Positions 34,085 through 46,570 of a stretch of DNA of 64,000 nucleotides are shown here, piece by piece (positions within the stretch are counted from its first letter, which is position 1; each line of letters opens with the position of its first letter). The stretch lies in assembly GCF_010093595.1 (NCBI RefSeq), contig NW_022985442.1, positions 722,261 through 786,260 on the forward strand. The letters run 5' to 3'. A program made the translations under genes and the position numbers. The DNA is from Mytilinidion resinicola. Its lineage: Eukaryota; Ascomycota; Dothideomycetes; Mytilinidiales; Mytilinidiaceae. Under the pieces are notes generated by a model. That model had not been told where the DNA came from, made no database searches, and saw only the letters and a list, made by a program, of their open reading frames with translations.

Positions 34085-35502
34085 GGTCGTGGGGTTTGTG
34101 GTGTTGTAGGAGTATAGTGGAACAAGACAAGGAAGACAGAAGCAGAAAGATAAAGACTCCATGGCAAACGCAGGACATGGACAAGGTAAGTAGGCCCGCC
34201 CTCGGCGTCTCCAGGGCTGAGCACGGCCACCATTACTCACCTCGCGACCTTCACCACAGGACAATAGCTCTAGCCCCAAGGGTGAAGGTGGTCGGGGATA
34301 CCGATTGCGGTTGGACAGCACCAACCTTAGAACACGGCATTGTCGCGCGCCTTAGCTGCCGCGCTCCACTCTTTGCCGCACCAGTGTGCCAAACGAAACA
34401 ATTCATCGTCATTGGGCGTTGGGTTCGCAGTTCAGGGGCAGTGGAACACCTCTTCAGGTACACGGCCGGGATGCTGGCCGTTAGACATTGTTTCAGAGAA
34501 CCCCTCGGGGCGTCGGCGAAGCCAACAAGGTCGACGTTTCTATTCTGGCTCCTCCCGCGCGCATCGCAGCCACCCGCCTAGAATTGAGTGCAACCAGAGT
34601 TGATCCTCTTTACTATTTCCATGGTACATGTACACCTAGAATGCACTTTTCGTCCTCTAGATCCATACTGCTCAACCTCGTCCAATTCTCACCCCATCAA
34701 CCGTATCCAGGAATGATGCGCCTGTGCCCTCTCCCCATTCAGCTAGAAGTCGATTAAAATAGCACTCAGCCTCATATCCGCTCCTCGTAAAACACCACGC
34801 GATGTAACTTTTCGTCAACAAGCACAGGCAACTGGTTGCTGGGCATGATTCGATGTTCATCGTGAACGCAATTTCCATTTTCCCACCGGCGTAGAGTCGC
34901 GCGATTACTAACGCCTGGGGTGCTGATAACAGGGCCGAGGGCGCCGAAAGGAGAGGTTGATAGGCTCGATTGGGACGCAGAGATTTATTGGTTTGGGGTG
35001 GATAAGGAGGTTGATGGGGGGTGAAGGTGGGATGGTAGCAGGACTTGAAGGGATTGATCTGACGGGTTAAAGACGAGACAGATTGCTGCATTATCTATGT
35101 GCTTGCTTGATATTGAATGTGCCCTTGGAAGGTCTTCGAAATCGGTTCATTGTTGTGGGCTTTGCTACCGCTTGACAACTTCTCGTGATAGTGGAGCGTT
35201 CCGAACATCCGCACCCTGCCACTGCCATCCAAACACGACATGCAGAACCCTGTTTCATCAAATTCGCGGGCATCAACCTTTCCTGGCGCGGCGCACGAAA
35301 ACGTGGAAGCTTGGTGTCTTTCATGGCAACCTGGTAAATATTGGCCGTTGGTGACAAACAGCGGGTCAGCATCAGTTCCAGTCCATGATCGACTTCGTCC
35401 CCCAAAACGGATGCTCGTTGCTCATAAAAATCATGTGCCCAAGACAACAAACGAAATTAGTAGTACATGAAGGATGCTTATTGCTCCTGTCCTTTTCCTC
35501 CT
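34085..35502. other. Intergenic, 1.4 kb
   Basis: It lies between the GH76 start and the HSP70-like stop. Minus-strand open frames at 34672-35091 and 35091-35450 have no motifs or splice support. Confidence 0.45.
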
Positions 35503-37650
35503 TCAATCATACTGCGTGGTAATAGATCCATACTCCTGTCCATTGAACGTAAGCCAGAATTTGAGATTCGATTCCAGCGAAATATTGATCTTGAAGTTGG
35601 CGATGAAGTAGGGTTTCCCATGCGGACCGCTCCGCGCAACTTGGAATTTGTGTTCGGGTACAGAGCTTAGGTCGGCGGAGAGGATGGTAACGTTGTAGGC
35701 ATTCTACATCAATCATCAGTAAAAGCAAAAGACTACTTGGGAGGGGGGGAATCTCTTACCGCATCCGCATACCGTCGCGGCGCAGCATCGTCGTCACAAG
35801 CCACCAGCCGCGCCTTGAATACACGACTCTCAGTGGCATCAAACGTCCGGTACAGCTCGATCTCGGCATGTCGCGCCTGGGAAGAGACAAGTGCACAGCC
35901 TTTTGTAATGAGCCAACTCATCTGACCCTTAGCGTACTTCTCGCCGTCGTGCTCGTCAATGTAGGCGTCTTCTTCCGCGTGTTTGAAGGCGGAGAAGGGT
36001 TCAGACGCAGGAGTGCCGTAGTGTCTCCGACATTTTCGTAGATAGATGAGGTCGGAGCCTTTGGATTCGAGACCTCTGGCGACGGCACCACGGACGACGG
36101 CGGACCAGCTGCGATCAGGTATTAGTGGTCGTATTGGTGAGTATGGCCGACATATTTGGACTTACGCTTTCGTAGGTTGGATCGTGGTGATGCCGCGGTC
36201 TTTGGCGAACTGACTAACTCGATCGTACATGTATGGTGATTTTCCGAACCCTCCTACGAGGAAGACATACTGCGAGTATGTCAGCCAGTCATATCTCGCC
36301 AGGCATGGGGTCTTGAGCTCTCACCTTAACGGTGGAGCCAGCTCGTTCAACTTGATCGATCTGTCCCGCGATCAAAGCGCAAGTCTTTTCAACACATGGA
36401 TCAAACATCTCTTTCAGATCGTCTCTGGTGTGGGTGTTAGTGCTTCCTCGAAGCCTGGAGATGCACAACTCACGATGTAATGAAGATTTCTCCGCCATCA
36501 ATACCTCTATCCTGGTCGTCAAGGGTATTAAGTGGCGCAGGTAATGGTAGAATGTGCTCTTCATCCTCTTCGCTACCAAAGCTGGTCTTCGCAGTTAAAA
36601 ATGCTTGCATAAGTCTGCCCATCTTCGGTTCAAGTCTCCCTTGCTCTTGCTCTCCGGCAGAGTTGTCAGCGATCTTTTTGTAGTCAGCTGTCCCAAGCTT
36701 CTTCTCGAGCCACTTGGTAAAGTTGCGGTCGACGAAACTGCCTCCACATTTTTCTCCGGTGCCGATGGCTGCTTCTTCGATCGTGAAAGTTGGCTCGACT
36801 GTTTTGACACGGTAAGAGATCAGGTCGACAGTCCCTCCTCCGGCATCACATAACACGAAGCAGTCTCCGACGACAACATCCTCGCCCAGCCGACCTCCCT
36901 TCATAGTCTTCAATACGTAGATAGCTGCGGCTTCCGGCTCTGTGACCATGATAGTCTCCCGAAGATTTGGGAAGGTCGTCTCATCAAAGCCAGCCTGTGC
37001 GACAGCACGGAATGTGCGGTCCTTAGCACGATCAGACCAGACGGCGGGCACTGTGATGACCAGGTCAATTGGCATGGTCAAATAAACTCCTCCATAGGTC
37101 CTTTCGAGATTTTTGGTAAGCTGTGCTTTGACTTGAGTAAGGTAATCCGCCACAATGTCAACAGGATCCTTTCCTGGATACGCCGGTGGGCCATCTCGGT
37201 CAGAGAAACGGCTGAGGTCCAGATTCCCAATGCCTCTGAGCATTGCGATCAAGTTCTTCAGATCATCTCCCTCTTTCTTCTCGTCAAGTTCCAATTTCGT
37301 CCAGACCTGACGCTGGGCGTGGGGGGGAATCAGGGAACCCCAAAGAACTCTCCCACTTGGTGCCGCGGAATACGATATCTCGCTGGGTACTTTCTCTTTG
37401 GTTCCTAATTGACCGTGTGGTCCCGGCCAGTCATGTACGACCTCGATTTTATCGATGTTTGTGTCGTCACTCGTAGCCTCGCAAAAGGCAACACCTATCC
37501 CAAATCAACGACGTGGCGTTTCGGAAACGAGATGCGCCTTTACTGTACCTGTGAACGTGGTTCCATAATCGAGGCCTATTTGTCAGTGAGATGAGAACTG
37601 GGATGTTTTCAAAGAAGCCTCCTACCAATGACCAGTCGGTTCCCCGACAT
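35503..37650 (-). CDS. HSP70-like actin-fold ATPase (fungal HSPA12-type)
   Basis: Seven exons (minus) are 37650-37626, 37575-37549, 37494-36474, 36424-36325, 36269-36166, 36108-35760 and 35703-35503; they sum to 608 aa in frame. Introns are 49-57 nt. The first two exons are only 25 and 27 nt and together encode MSGNRLVIGLDYGTTFTG, the phosphate-1 loop of the actin/HSP70 ATPase fold. Phosphate-2 (VLCDAGGGTVDLISY) and the adenosine motif (VFLVGGFGKSPYM) are intact. The usual HSP70 substrate-binding lid is absent; the C-terminus ends with ISLESNLKFWLTFNG and EYGSITTQYD, as in the large fungal HSP70-like family related to HSPA12. These proteins are expanded in filamentous fungi, but their clients are unknown. 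Confidence 0.92.
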
Positions 37651-38903
37651 AGCGTTCGCTTGATGAGGCTTGAAGCGAGTAGAGAACCGTTGAACTCAAG
37701 GAGCGACCTCTTCAGTAGAAAGGTGAAGATATGTATACTTGGCTAGCTAGCTAGAGAAGGTTTAAGAAAGCTGTGTAAAGAATGTTGAGAATCGAATATC
37801 AGACAAGCCGAGTTGGGCGTTAATGAGTGAAAGACTGCGAGGCAGTTGAACCCCAGGCGCGTAAAGGAGGCAGCGAGGCTGATGCGATGGCGCAGGCCAA
37901 GTCCGAAAGCTATTAAGCCTGGGCCGACGGGCACTGGGGCTTGGGTTTCGTGGGGTTTCTTTTGGTCTTGGAGGCTGAGAAAGCATTCAGAGGAAGCCAA
38001 TGAAATCCGCTTATTGATACCGTTCTGAGGTAGTGCAGGAGACAGCTGCAGCCTGCAAGTCGGCCTGCAGCGAGGCTGGAATACGCTAGGGCCATGGTGT
38101 TTTTCCCATGGACGTGTTCTTCAGGCGTTAGCGATACTGACCAAGGGGTACATGATGAATTGGGCCATCTGGCCAAGGATGATAGCGCATTTGATCCTAT
38201 TTTGAAGACTCGAAGCCCGGAAGATGGGGATTGATGCTCAGTGAAGGAGGAGAAAACCCCCACAAAGCGGGCCGTGCAGCCAAGCCGCCTGCGCACAGTC
38301 TCTCACCACCTCCTCTCTTCAGCCAGCGTGCCAGCGTAGTCGCTTTCTTATCGCCCTCAGCCGTTTCGCTATGTGTCGAACCTCGCCCCAAAGCTACTCG
38401 TCTGCGCCGCTTCATCCGGCGCCTGCATGAGGCCTCATGCATCGCTCCCAGGCTGTGCATTGCGACATCTCAGGCAGCGCTCGCATCCTATAGATCCGGC
38501 AATTGGGTGATCAACAGCTCTGGACTTTTCAGCCTTGCCCCCCCACTTGGTGGCGTTCATGCTACAACCCGCATGTGCTTCGCCTGCGGGGCACATTCCC
38601 TTCCTTTCCACCTCCTGCTGAACCTTCTTTCCCATATTCTTCTATCGTGCTTCCATTTTCCTTCTGTCTCTACTTCCACGGTTCCCATAGGGGCTTTGTA
38701 CATACTTCGCTCTTTAGAGGTTCAATAGCAGATTAACTTCCTTAGAGACGTCGTCCTTCAGCTAATTCCCCCCTTCCTATTCTTTCCGCAATCTACCAAT
38801 GAATGTGTATTCCTTAGGTCTACGTCTAGTAAGCGTACTTGATTGAGACCAACCTCTAGCAATGCCCTAACAAGCAGAACAGACCGGAGGGTTTGGGGCT
38901 GGA
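37651..38903. other. Intergenic, 1.25 kb
   Basis: A shared promoter region between the HSP70-like gene (minus) and the coiled-coil gene (plus). No motif was identified. Confidence 0.45.
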
Positions 38904-40517
38904 ATGGACCCCACTGCCAAATACATCGAGCGGAAACCACGTGATTTGCGCAACGACAGTGGTGATCCCCGATCACGTCGGCCACGCAGGAAGCATACAA
39001 CCCCCGAAGAGGCTGGGAAGTCGGATCCCCTAAGTGAAGACGATGGCGAAGGAGATTCAGACGTCGAAGAGCTGTATCACGAGGCCAAGAACAACGGCTC
39101 TCCCGCGCAAAATGAGGACGTTGATTCGCACTCGGGCAGTGATGGTGCAAATCTCGAAGTAGACGAGATGATCAAAGAACCACAACCATACTCTGGGTTT
39201 ATGGAAAAAATGGACGAGCTAGAAGTAAACATCACCAACCTACGGACAGACAATACGTCGCTCAAATCTGGGTTCGAGTCGCTTCAAGCTAGATGTACAG
39301 ACTACGAAAAAACAATTGAAGAAGAACGAGCATTCCACGACCACGAGATGAAAAGGCTGCGAGCCCACAGAGAAGACTACATGAAGAGTCTAGAAGCGAT
39401 CCAAAAGAAGTTGATTTGGGACTACTATGTCAAGAAGTACCCTGGAGATGAAACTAGACTCAAAGAACGCCACAGAAACGGCGAATGGCTCCCGAACGAT
39501 GAGATAATCGACGAGCTTCTGCACGATTTCGTAATCCTTGGGACGAGAAATGCTGAATTGCTGGCAAGAAATGACGAGCTACTGGCTGGCAATGAGAAAC
39601 TACACAGCAATCTCGACACCCTCCAGAAAAGCGCACTCAACAATGTTGAGCGATTCCAACCAACACAAGATGACGAGCTCGGAGAACAATTCGATGGCCT
39701 CGCTTCCGCTATCAAAGTCTTAACGCGGGAAATTCCAACCAGCATTGATCCTGAAACCCTCGCCGAATTGTTCGGGGAGTGGACGCTGCTCCAGGGAGTC
39801 TCAAAAGCTTTCTGGAAGACGAAGCTACACATGAGATGTCTATTAGAAGCCGCAATCTGGTCACTGCTCATGGACACCGTCTTCTCCACCCCCTTCTATA
39901 TCTTCGGCGGAAATCACGCGAGCGTATGCATGCAGCAGTGGATGGAACTGTTCGCTCAGCGTAAGTCACACTATTTCCACCTATTCTCGCCGTTCTAAAC
40001 AGTCACAGGAGATACCCTAGAAGCAGCCAGTGAATCCGGCACCTTCCACTGGCCGGCCCCATCTCCTCTCTGCGAAAAATGGCGCTACGTCACCATCGAG
40101 CAACTGAAAATTAAAGCTATAGGCAGCGATGACATCCCCATCGACCCTATTATCCAAACCAGCCACCAAGATGCTAAATCTGGTATCGAGAAGCTGCTCA
40201 CCGACCACCTCTCTCCCATCGCTCCCGCGCTCAAACCGCTCAAGATCCAAAAAATAATCAAGAAAGCCTGGGATCTAGCCGTCGAAATGGGCACGCAGCG
40301 TTGTCGGCTGCAACTCGTGAGTCCGGAGCTGGGAGAAGAGTACCTGTCAGGCGAGTCAAGTAACTTGATGGGGATTTCTGGGTGCGAGAATCTGAGAAAG
40401 GGGAGGGTGGCATTTATTGCGAATCCTGGGTTGAGGAAGTGGGGAGACGGGCATGGGGCGAATCTGGAGAACTACTTTGACCTCAAGCCTGCTCTGGTGT
40501 ATGTGGAAGAAATCTAG
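38904..40517 (+). CDS. Coiled-coil protein, unknown family
   Basis: Two exons, 38904-39960 and 40009-40517, separated by a 48-nt intron, encode 521 aa. Residues 1-100 are acidic and Ser-rich. Residues about 100-265 form a long coiled coil (ELEVNITNLRTDNTSLKSG and repeated ARNDELLAGNEKL units). The C-terminal half is globular, with AELFGEWTLLQGVSKAFWK, CMQQWMELFAQRDTLEAAS and QRCRLQLVSPELGEEYLSGE. I do not recognise the family. The start MDPTAKYIE is the first ATG of the frame. Localisation signals are not evident. Confidence 0.8.
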
Positions 40518-40953
40518 AGAACCAAGAGCGTTGTATACTAAATAACCGTTTTACTGATATAACATGGAGTGTTGGTATTGCAATGCCCCTGATTGGCTGG
40601 CGAACTGCAGGCGTCGATACGAAACTGGAGCTCACCCCAGCGTTCCCCGCCCGTTCCTCTCCACCACTCATCAGCAATGCATTTCACATCATCTGTCGCG
40701 TCAGGTACAACATACGATATACACGCGCTTGGCACGAGCTTCCCTTTAAAATGATATGAAAATGCACTCGGATGCTGCGGCATTGCTATGAGATGACCGG
40801 CGTACCTCCTAGGTCTAAATATCACCAGACACTGACCTGATATCTCGACCCTGGCTCGGGAGAGATCAACATCAACGCCATCATGCAGCATGCATTTGTA
40901 AAGCTACGCAGCCTTATAGCTTATCTTCCCCACTTGCCTGTGTAATTGATCCC
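40518..40953. other. Intergenic, 436 bp
   Basis: 3' flank of the coiled-coil gene and promoter of the hemerythrin-like gene. Nothing else was seen. Confidence 0.5.
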
Positions 40954-42005
40954 ATGTCTCTCATCAAATTCACGAATCTAGTCTACCTAGCTATCCTTGG
41001 AGCTACAGTCGCGTTGCTCTACTCACGATCAGCTTCATACAGTACAAAGTCGCTCGATATGGCACAGAAGGTGCAGCAACCATGGGCGGATGGGCCGCTG
41101 AAGATGGTTACGACGCCGATGTTTGAGACGAAGAAGGTGCGTGATAGCTTTGATTCCTCGATACCCTTCTCAAAATCATCTACGTGCTCTACTGTATTTG
41201 AAAGAACACCGACTAATTGTGAGACTTTTACCCTAGGATGACACATTCACGATCGGCGCCTCCCACATGGCCGTTCTTCACAACGCGATGCTTCGTGGCT
41301 ACAACTCCATATACCTTCAAGCCCCACATGTCAAGCCAGAGGACTATGCAGATTTCATCGGATACTCCTTGACCTGGTTCAAGTTCGTCAAGGGACATCA
41401 CGATGACGAAGAAGCGAATCTGTTTCCCAAGGTTGTGGAAGTGCTTGGGAAGGAGGATGGGGAGATCTGGGGAAAGACGCATGGAGAACATGGTACGTAT
41501 CGTTGAACCCTCACCATATCAGAAAAACTACTAAAAGTAAACAGAAGCAATGCTTCCCGGCCTCGCCAAATTCCACGAGTACCTCAGCAGCCTCCCCTCC
41601 CCCGCCTCCTTCTCCGCGAGCACCCTCCTTTCGATAATGAAGGAGTTCGAGGAGCCCTTTGACACCCACTTCCATTCAGAGATCGCCTCGATCGCTAGTC
41701 TCGGTTCCTACGGCGACTTCCCTGCCGCAAAGCCGGTCTTCGCTACTTGGGGCAAGAACAGTGTCAAGAGTGCTGGATACACTGATGTCGTGCCGTTCTT
41801 GTTCCTGAATTTCGATCGGACAGTCGAGGACGGGCTCTGGGCGACCTGGCCGCCAATGCCAGCGCCGATAAGATACATGCTCGTAAGAGTAGGCGGTTGG
41901 TGGCATGGCGGATGGTGGAAGTTCGCTAGTTGTGACGAGAATGGAATTCCGAAGACGCTTTATGCGCTCGGTGAAAAGACGGAGGGAGATGCAAAGGAGG
42001 TTTAA
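40954..42005 (+). CDS. Membrane-anchored hemerythrin-like (HHE) protein
   Basis: Exons are 40954-41136, 41237-41492 and 41545-42005, giving 299 aa; introns are 100 and 52 nt. The N-terminus has one hydrophobic helix (LVYLAILGATVALLY, about residues 9-23), a probable membrane anchor. The helical core carries hemerythrin-type iron ligands: His in GASHMAVLHNAML, the HHDDEE cluster in FVKGHHDDEEANLFPK, His in THGEHEAML and FDTHFHSEIASI. HHE proteins bind a di-iron centre and serve in oxygen, NO or iron handling in different organisms. The C-terminal about 100 residues (FLFLNFDRTVEDGLWATWPP, then GGWWHGGWWKF) extend beyond the core and are typical of the fungal subfamily. The precise role is unknown. 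Confidence 0.85.
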
Positions 42006-42120
42006 GGCCTGAGTGCCAGCGCTGTCTTTTCGATTCTTCGGCTTTCATTACGCTCTAATTACGGCCTCATTCGCTGGGTCCTACTTGTACGTTATAAACG
42101 ATGTCCGTCTGTTCTTACAT

Positions 42121-43313
42121 TCACTTCGTCTTATCGCTGTCCTGAATCCTGATAATGATCTTACCCCTAGCTCTTTGACTCTCTAAGAGCTTGTATGCCT
42201 ACGAGACTGGTAAGTAAGTTTCTTCGAGTTCCTAGCGCAAAGACTTTACCTCCAGAACATCTTCTAAGTTGAAGACTTTTTCGACAATCGTTTTCACCTT
42301 CCCTTCAGCAGCGAACCCGGCAATAGTCGCCGCAGATTCGTTAGTGCTGGGAGTGCTGATTCCAATGTACTTCCTCGGCGTACCCCCTAACCAGCGAGGC
42401 AGGAACCTATTCCGCAGCCCGTTCAAGACAAACCTCAGGTCCCCTTCATACCCCCCAACGTTAACGAAAACGCCGTCCTCTTTGAGATACCGCGGACTCT
42501 TCGAATATAACGCTTGCACACCCACAGCGTCGAAGATGCGATCAAACGGCTTATACTTGAACCGCTCCTCCAAAAATGCCCCAACCGGATGATGCGCCTG
42601 ATAATCAATGACCTACCCACACTCATCAGCATCCTCACAAGCCATACAACCAACACACAACTCACCTCATCCGCCCCCAACCCCCTAACCATCTCCGCAT
42701 TCCGCCCCGAACAAACCGCCACCACCTCCCCCGCCCCCATCGCCCGTGCCACCTGCACCGCCATCGTCCCCACGCCCCCACTCGCCCCATTCACCAGCAC
42801 CCGCTCCCCCTCCCGCATCCCCGACGCCCGGCACATATTCAGCGCCGTGATCGCGCAACACGCCAATCCCGCCCCTTGCTCGAAGCTCCAGCTCGCCGGC
42901 AGCACCGCCACGCCCCCCTCTTCGCTGTTGATCGCGATGTAGTCCGCCAACACCCCCTTCCCGGCTGCCATGGACTTGAGGTGCAGGCACCCGAAGACGC
43001 GCGTGCCGATGGGGAACTGGGAGGGCGCGGAGGCGCCAGCGGCGACGACGGTGCCGGCGAAGTCGATCTCCGGGATGGAGGGCGAGGCGCGCAGGAATTG
43101 GGGGATTAGCAGCATGAGGGCTTTGCTGCCGGGGTTGAGGGCGGCGTGGGAGATGCGGATGAGGAGTTGGGTGGGCTGGGGGGTAGGGGTTGGGAGGGTG
43201 GTGGTGAGTTTGAGGACGGTGGTGGGGGGGCCGCGGGCGGAGACGAGCCAGGCGCGCATTGTGGGGGAGATTTGGGGGGTGATGGTAGTGGTGGAGGAGG
43301 AGGAGGAAGACAT
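42121..43313 (-). CDS. MDR-superfamily NAD(P)H quinone reductase-like enzyme
   Basis: Exons (minus) are 43313-42666, 42612-42250 and 42198-42121, giving 362 aa; introns are 53 and 51 nt. The GroES-like N-terminal fold (MRAWLVSARGP; ALNPGSKALML; PEIDFAGTVVAAG) is followed by a Rossmann fold with the NAD(P)-binding VNGASGGVGTMAVQVA motif near residue 176. The last 25 residues (AYKLLESQRARGKIIIRI) are the usual C-terminal strand and need the third exon. Zinc ligands of classical alcohol dehydrogenases are absent, so it belongs with the zeta-crystallin/reticulon-4-interacting reductases. Substrate unknown. A Ser/Thr-rich 18-residue leader precedes the second Met (43259), which could be the true start. 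Confidence 0.92.
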
Positions 43314-44608
43314 GGTGCCGTACGCGACGCGCGACGGGAAAGAAAGGGTTAAGCGAGTGACTGAGGCTCAGAAAAATGAAGAGAGTCCTGAAAATTGAAG
43401 AAGGAGTAGTGGGTGGTTATAGTAGACAGGATATCTAAGTATGTGTGATATTCGTATGTACAAGAATCGAAAAGGCAGCCAATTGCACAGTGCATACCCT
43501 CATCTTATAGTCTACGTCCCTAAGTTATGAACGTATCACTTACGGTTCGGTGTTCGGCGGACGAAGAAGTTAGAAAGCTGAAGTCGTGCGGTTGTAGAGG
43601 AGATTTCATGATCGCTGGGGTGGTTGCGCAAAGCGGACTTCCGCGGCCAACGGACGAAAACTGAACCGGAATTTGGAGGGCGACTATGGCCGTGCGCTGG
43701 CAAGCTGTGGCATGGAATGAAGGAGAGGACATTAAGAGAGGGCTCTAAATGCCTTCTGAGTATATTAGGGAATTCGAGCCTTCGTGGTCTGAATCTTGGA
43801 GTAAGTGACCAATTGGCCAATCAGCGCGCGTGAATACCAGAGTTATGTGTCTAGCTTTGCGAGAAGTACGAGCTTTTCTAGCTAGGGTGTTATTTACCGT
43901 TGACCAAGATCTGGGAGAAACAGAACAGGCAGTTGATTACCTATATTGGGGATTTGAGAACCTGAGGAAGCTGTCGCAGGTGGTCAGTTTAGTCTCTCCC
44001 TGTGCGGTTGTGCTTCCCATATGTCTGAGGGTGGCATCTCCAATGACTACTTTTCTGTACAATATGCGAAGTCTCTTTAGATGTTTTGTCCATGTTAATA
44101 GTGCAGTGTCTAGTAAGTACTGACTCTGTGGAAGGTAGAGCTGACGGGAGAGGAACACACGAAGGTCATGTGGTATTCGCTTCACGCTCCATCTTTTTTC
44201 AAAGCTTCGGCCCATTTGTCTCCAGCAATTCATGACAGGTCTTTCTTGGCAGTGTCATGGGCAAAATGAACGTTTTATGCTCTGGTCTCTCTCGGATAAG
44301 ACAAATCTCACCAATCACACGAGACGGCGTCCCGGTTGGGCAGAATCCTCCGCACGGCAAGACTCCACGAGCTTCCTCGACTGAACATTCCTAACGCCAA
44401 CCTTCATCCGATGGAACGCTTAAATCCAATCTACCCCAATCATTGATAGACGTCTCCGCATGACCCTGATAAGACCTAGACACTGATAGCGGGGTAGAGG
44501 GGAGGTGAAGAGTATAAGGTCGATCTCGTAGACGCGTTCAAAATTTTCCCATCCGTTATCTTTCATTCTTAATTCTATCATCAGTCTTCTGCAGGACATA
44601 TTATCACC
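43314..44608. other. Divergent intergenic region, 1.3 kb
   Basis: A promoter region between the MDR gene (minus) and the Gfo/Idh/MocA gene (plus). A palindromic pair of CCAAT boxes (CCAATTGGCCAATCAG) occurs at about 43809-43824, a plausible HAP-complex site. A TATA-like GTATAAGG lies at about 44512. No gene was seen. Confidence 0.45.
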
Positions 44609-45860
44609 ATGGACTCCCTACACAACATGCCACCCGCAGCCCCTTATGGCAAGATTAACATTGCCGTTGCCGGTCTTGGTCGCATGGGCAAGCGTCACGC
44701 CAAAACCCTCCTCTACCGCGTCCCGCACGCCAACCTCGTCGCTGTGTGCAGCAACGACGCGAAGGAACTCGAATGGGCGCGTGAGTTCTTCAAGACCGAT
44801 GACAAGAAGACTGAGATCAAGGTCTTCGACTCGTACGCCGACATGATCGAGCTCCCAGGCCTACAAGCTGTCTGGGTGTCAACTAGCACAAACGTGCATG
44901 CACCCTTCACTCTTCAGGCAATTGCCAAGAACCTGCACGTATTGTGCGAGAAGCCTATCTCGCAGAAATTAGAAGAGGTACGTAACCTACTGCCTTTCCT
45001 GTCTACGACGGTAAACTCACGCGACAAGTGTTCTACATACAGGCTCGAGCAGTCGTCGACGCTGCGAAGGCAAATCCTCACTTGAAGGTCATGGCTGGCT
45101 ACTCGAGGCGCTTTGATGCTAGCTACAGAGACGCAAAGGATAAGGTAGACAAGGGTGTCATTGGCAAGCCCTTCCTGGTTCGCTCGCAGACCTGCGATCT
45201 TTTAGACGAAACTGGGTTCTTCGTTCGATATGCGGCGAAGAATGGTGGCGTGTTCGTGGACTGTGAGGGTGCTTCCTCCTCTTAGAAGCTCTGAATCTAA
45301 CAATAATAGGCTGTATCCACGACATCGACCTCTCCCTCTACTATCTTGGAGATGTTATTCCCAAGGCTGTCTGGGCCATTGGAACGATTACGCATCACCC
45401 CGAGCTCAAAGCCCTCAACGACGTCGACAACGGCATCGGCATGGTCGAGTACTGGGACGGCAAGCTTGCCTACTTCTACTGCTCCCGCACCCAAGCACAT
45501 GGCCATGACGTCGCCACCGAGATCACCGGTACTTCGGGTAAGATCTCCGTCAACGTTCACCCGCGATCCAACAATGTCTTGGTGTCTGGGTCGCATGGCA
45601 TTAGCAACGAGGTGCAGCCCAAGTACTGGGAGCGCTTCGAAGACGCATTTGCGACCGAGGCCAATGAGTACCTCGAATCCATCATCCAAGATAAACCGGT
45701 TCCGCTGCCACTAGAGCTCGGGATCCGAAGTCTCGAAATTGGTTGGGCCCTGCAGGATGCTCTGCTGAGTGGGCAGACGCAGCACTTTGATCGCCAGGGA
45801 AGGCATGTAGCAGCACCGCCTGCAACCAATGCTACCAACAGTGGTGGTGTCAAGGCATAA
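44609..45860 (+). CDS. Gfo/Idh/MocA oxidoreductase (inositol 2-dehydrogenase-like)
   Basis: Exons are 44609-44977, 45043-45262 and 45310-45860, giving 379 aa; introns are 65 and 47 nt. The Rossmann motif is AVAGLGRMGKRHAKTL (about residues 19-34). The family's EKPISQ motif (about residue 115) carries the lysine used in catalysis and cofactor binding, and VDCCIHDIDLSLYYLG (across the second intron) supplies the catalytic His with the Asp three residues on. These features match bacterial- and fungal-type myo-inositol 2-dehydrogenases and related sugar dehydrogenases using NAD(P). The substrate cannot be fixed from sequence. The gene starts at the first ATG after a pyrimidine-rich leader. Confidence 0.93.
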
Positions 45861-46008
45861 GTTCTACGAAGGACCATACGCTGAAAGTATGAGTTGAGTC
45901 ATGGCTTTGGGCATCATCTACTAGACTATTTCGTTTCATAAATTGCTGTCGTTAAATTCTCGTCTTCAATCTATCAATACATCTCTTTCCAACACCCACT
46001 CCAGTCGA

Positions 46009-46570
46009 CTATACTTGCTTCTCTTGACCATGTTGACCCTGATCAAACGGCAAATCTGCATCGACCTCGGACATCAACTCATCAAGCGTCCCTGCATCGA
46101 AGTCCCCTTCAAAGTCTCCTCCCACGTTGATGTTGTCGGTGATGGCGACTGAGGCCACGTTGTTCCACCCTTGGGCTCGTATCGACTCCTGTTGCCATCG
46201 TTGCATCGGATCAAGTCCCTCCAAAGCGTTGACGTCGTCTTCGCTAGATCTCGTTTCTTGCCATGGTCGAGGTACAAGGCGGTACGACGGCTCGTGGATG
46301 ACTTGCGGAGAACGGATCTGCTACGCTATCATCAGCAAGGGCGGTCAAATGGATAAAATGACTTACCGTAGGGATTGCCTTTTCATGCTCTGGTGTCCCT
46401 ACTACTTTACCTCCGGCGCATTTACCGGCGGTAAATTTTGTGGTCTTTTTTGGATCTCTGGCCTCAGAATCCGTTGTCCATGATAATAGTCCCATGGCTG
46501 CTGGTGGCTGAGTAAGACGTCGTTGGATGTAGCGAGGTGTCAGTTTCGTAAGAGTATGACGTTTACCCAT
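46009..46570 (-). CDS. Small unknown protein
   Basis: Two exons (minus), 46570-46367 and 46320-46009, with a 46-nt intron, encode 171 aa. The N-terminus is basic (MGKRHTLTKLTPRYIQRRL). The C-terminal 70 residues are acidic (FEGDFDAGTLDELMSEVDAD). A motif YRLVPRPWQE stands in the middle. I do not recognise the family and no membrane segment is visible. The splice joins two open frames smoothly and codon use looks natural, so I favour a real gene. Confidence 0.6.
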
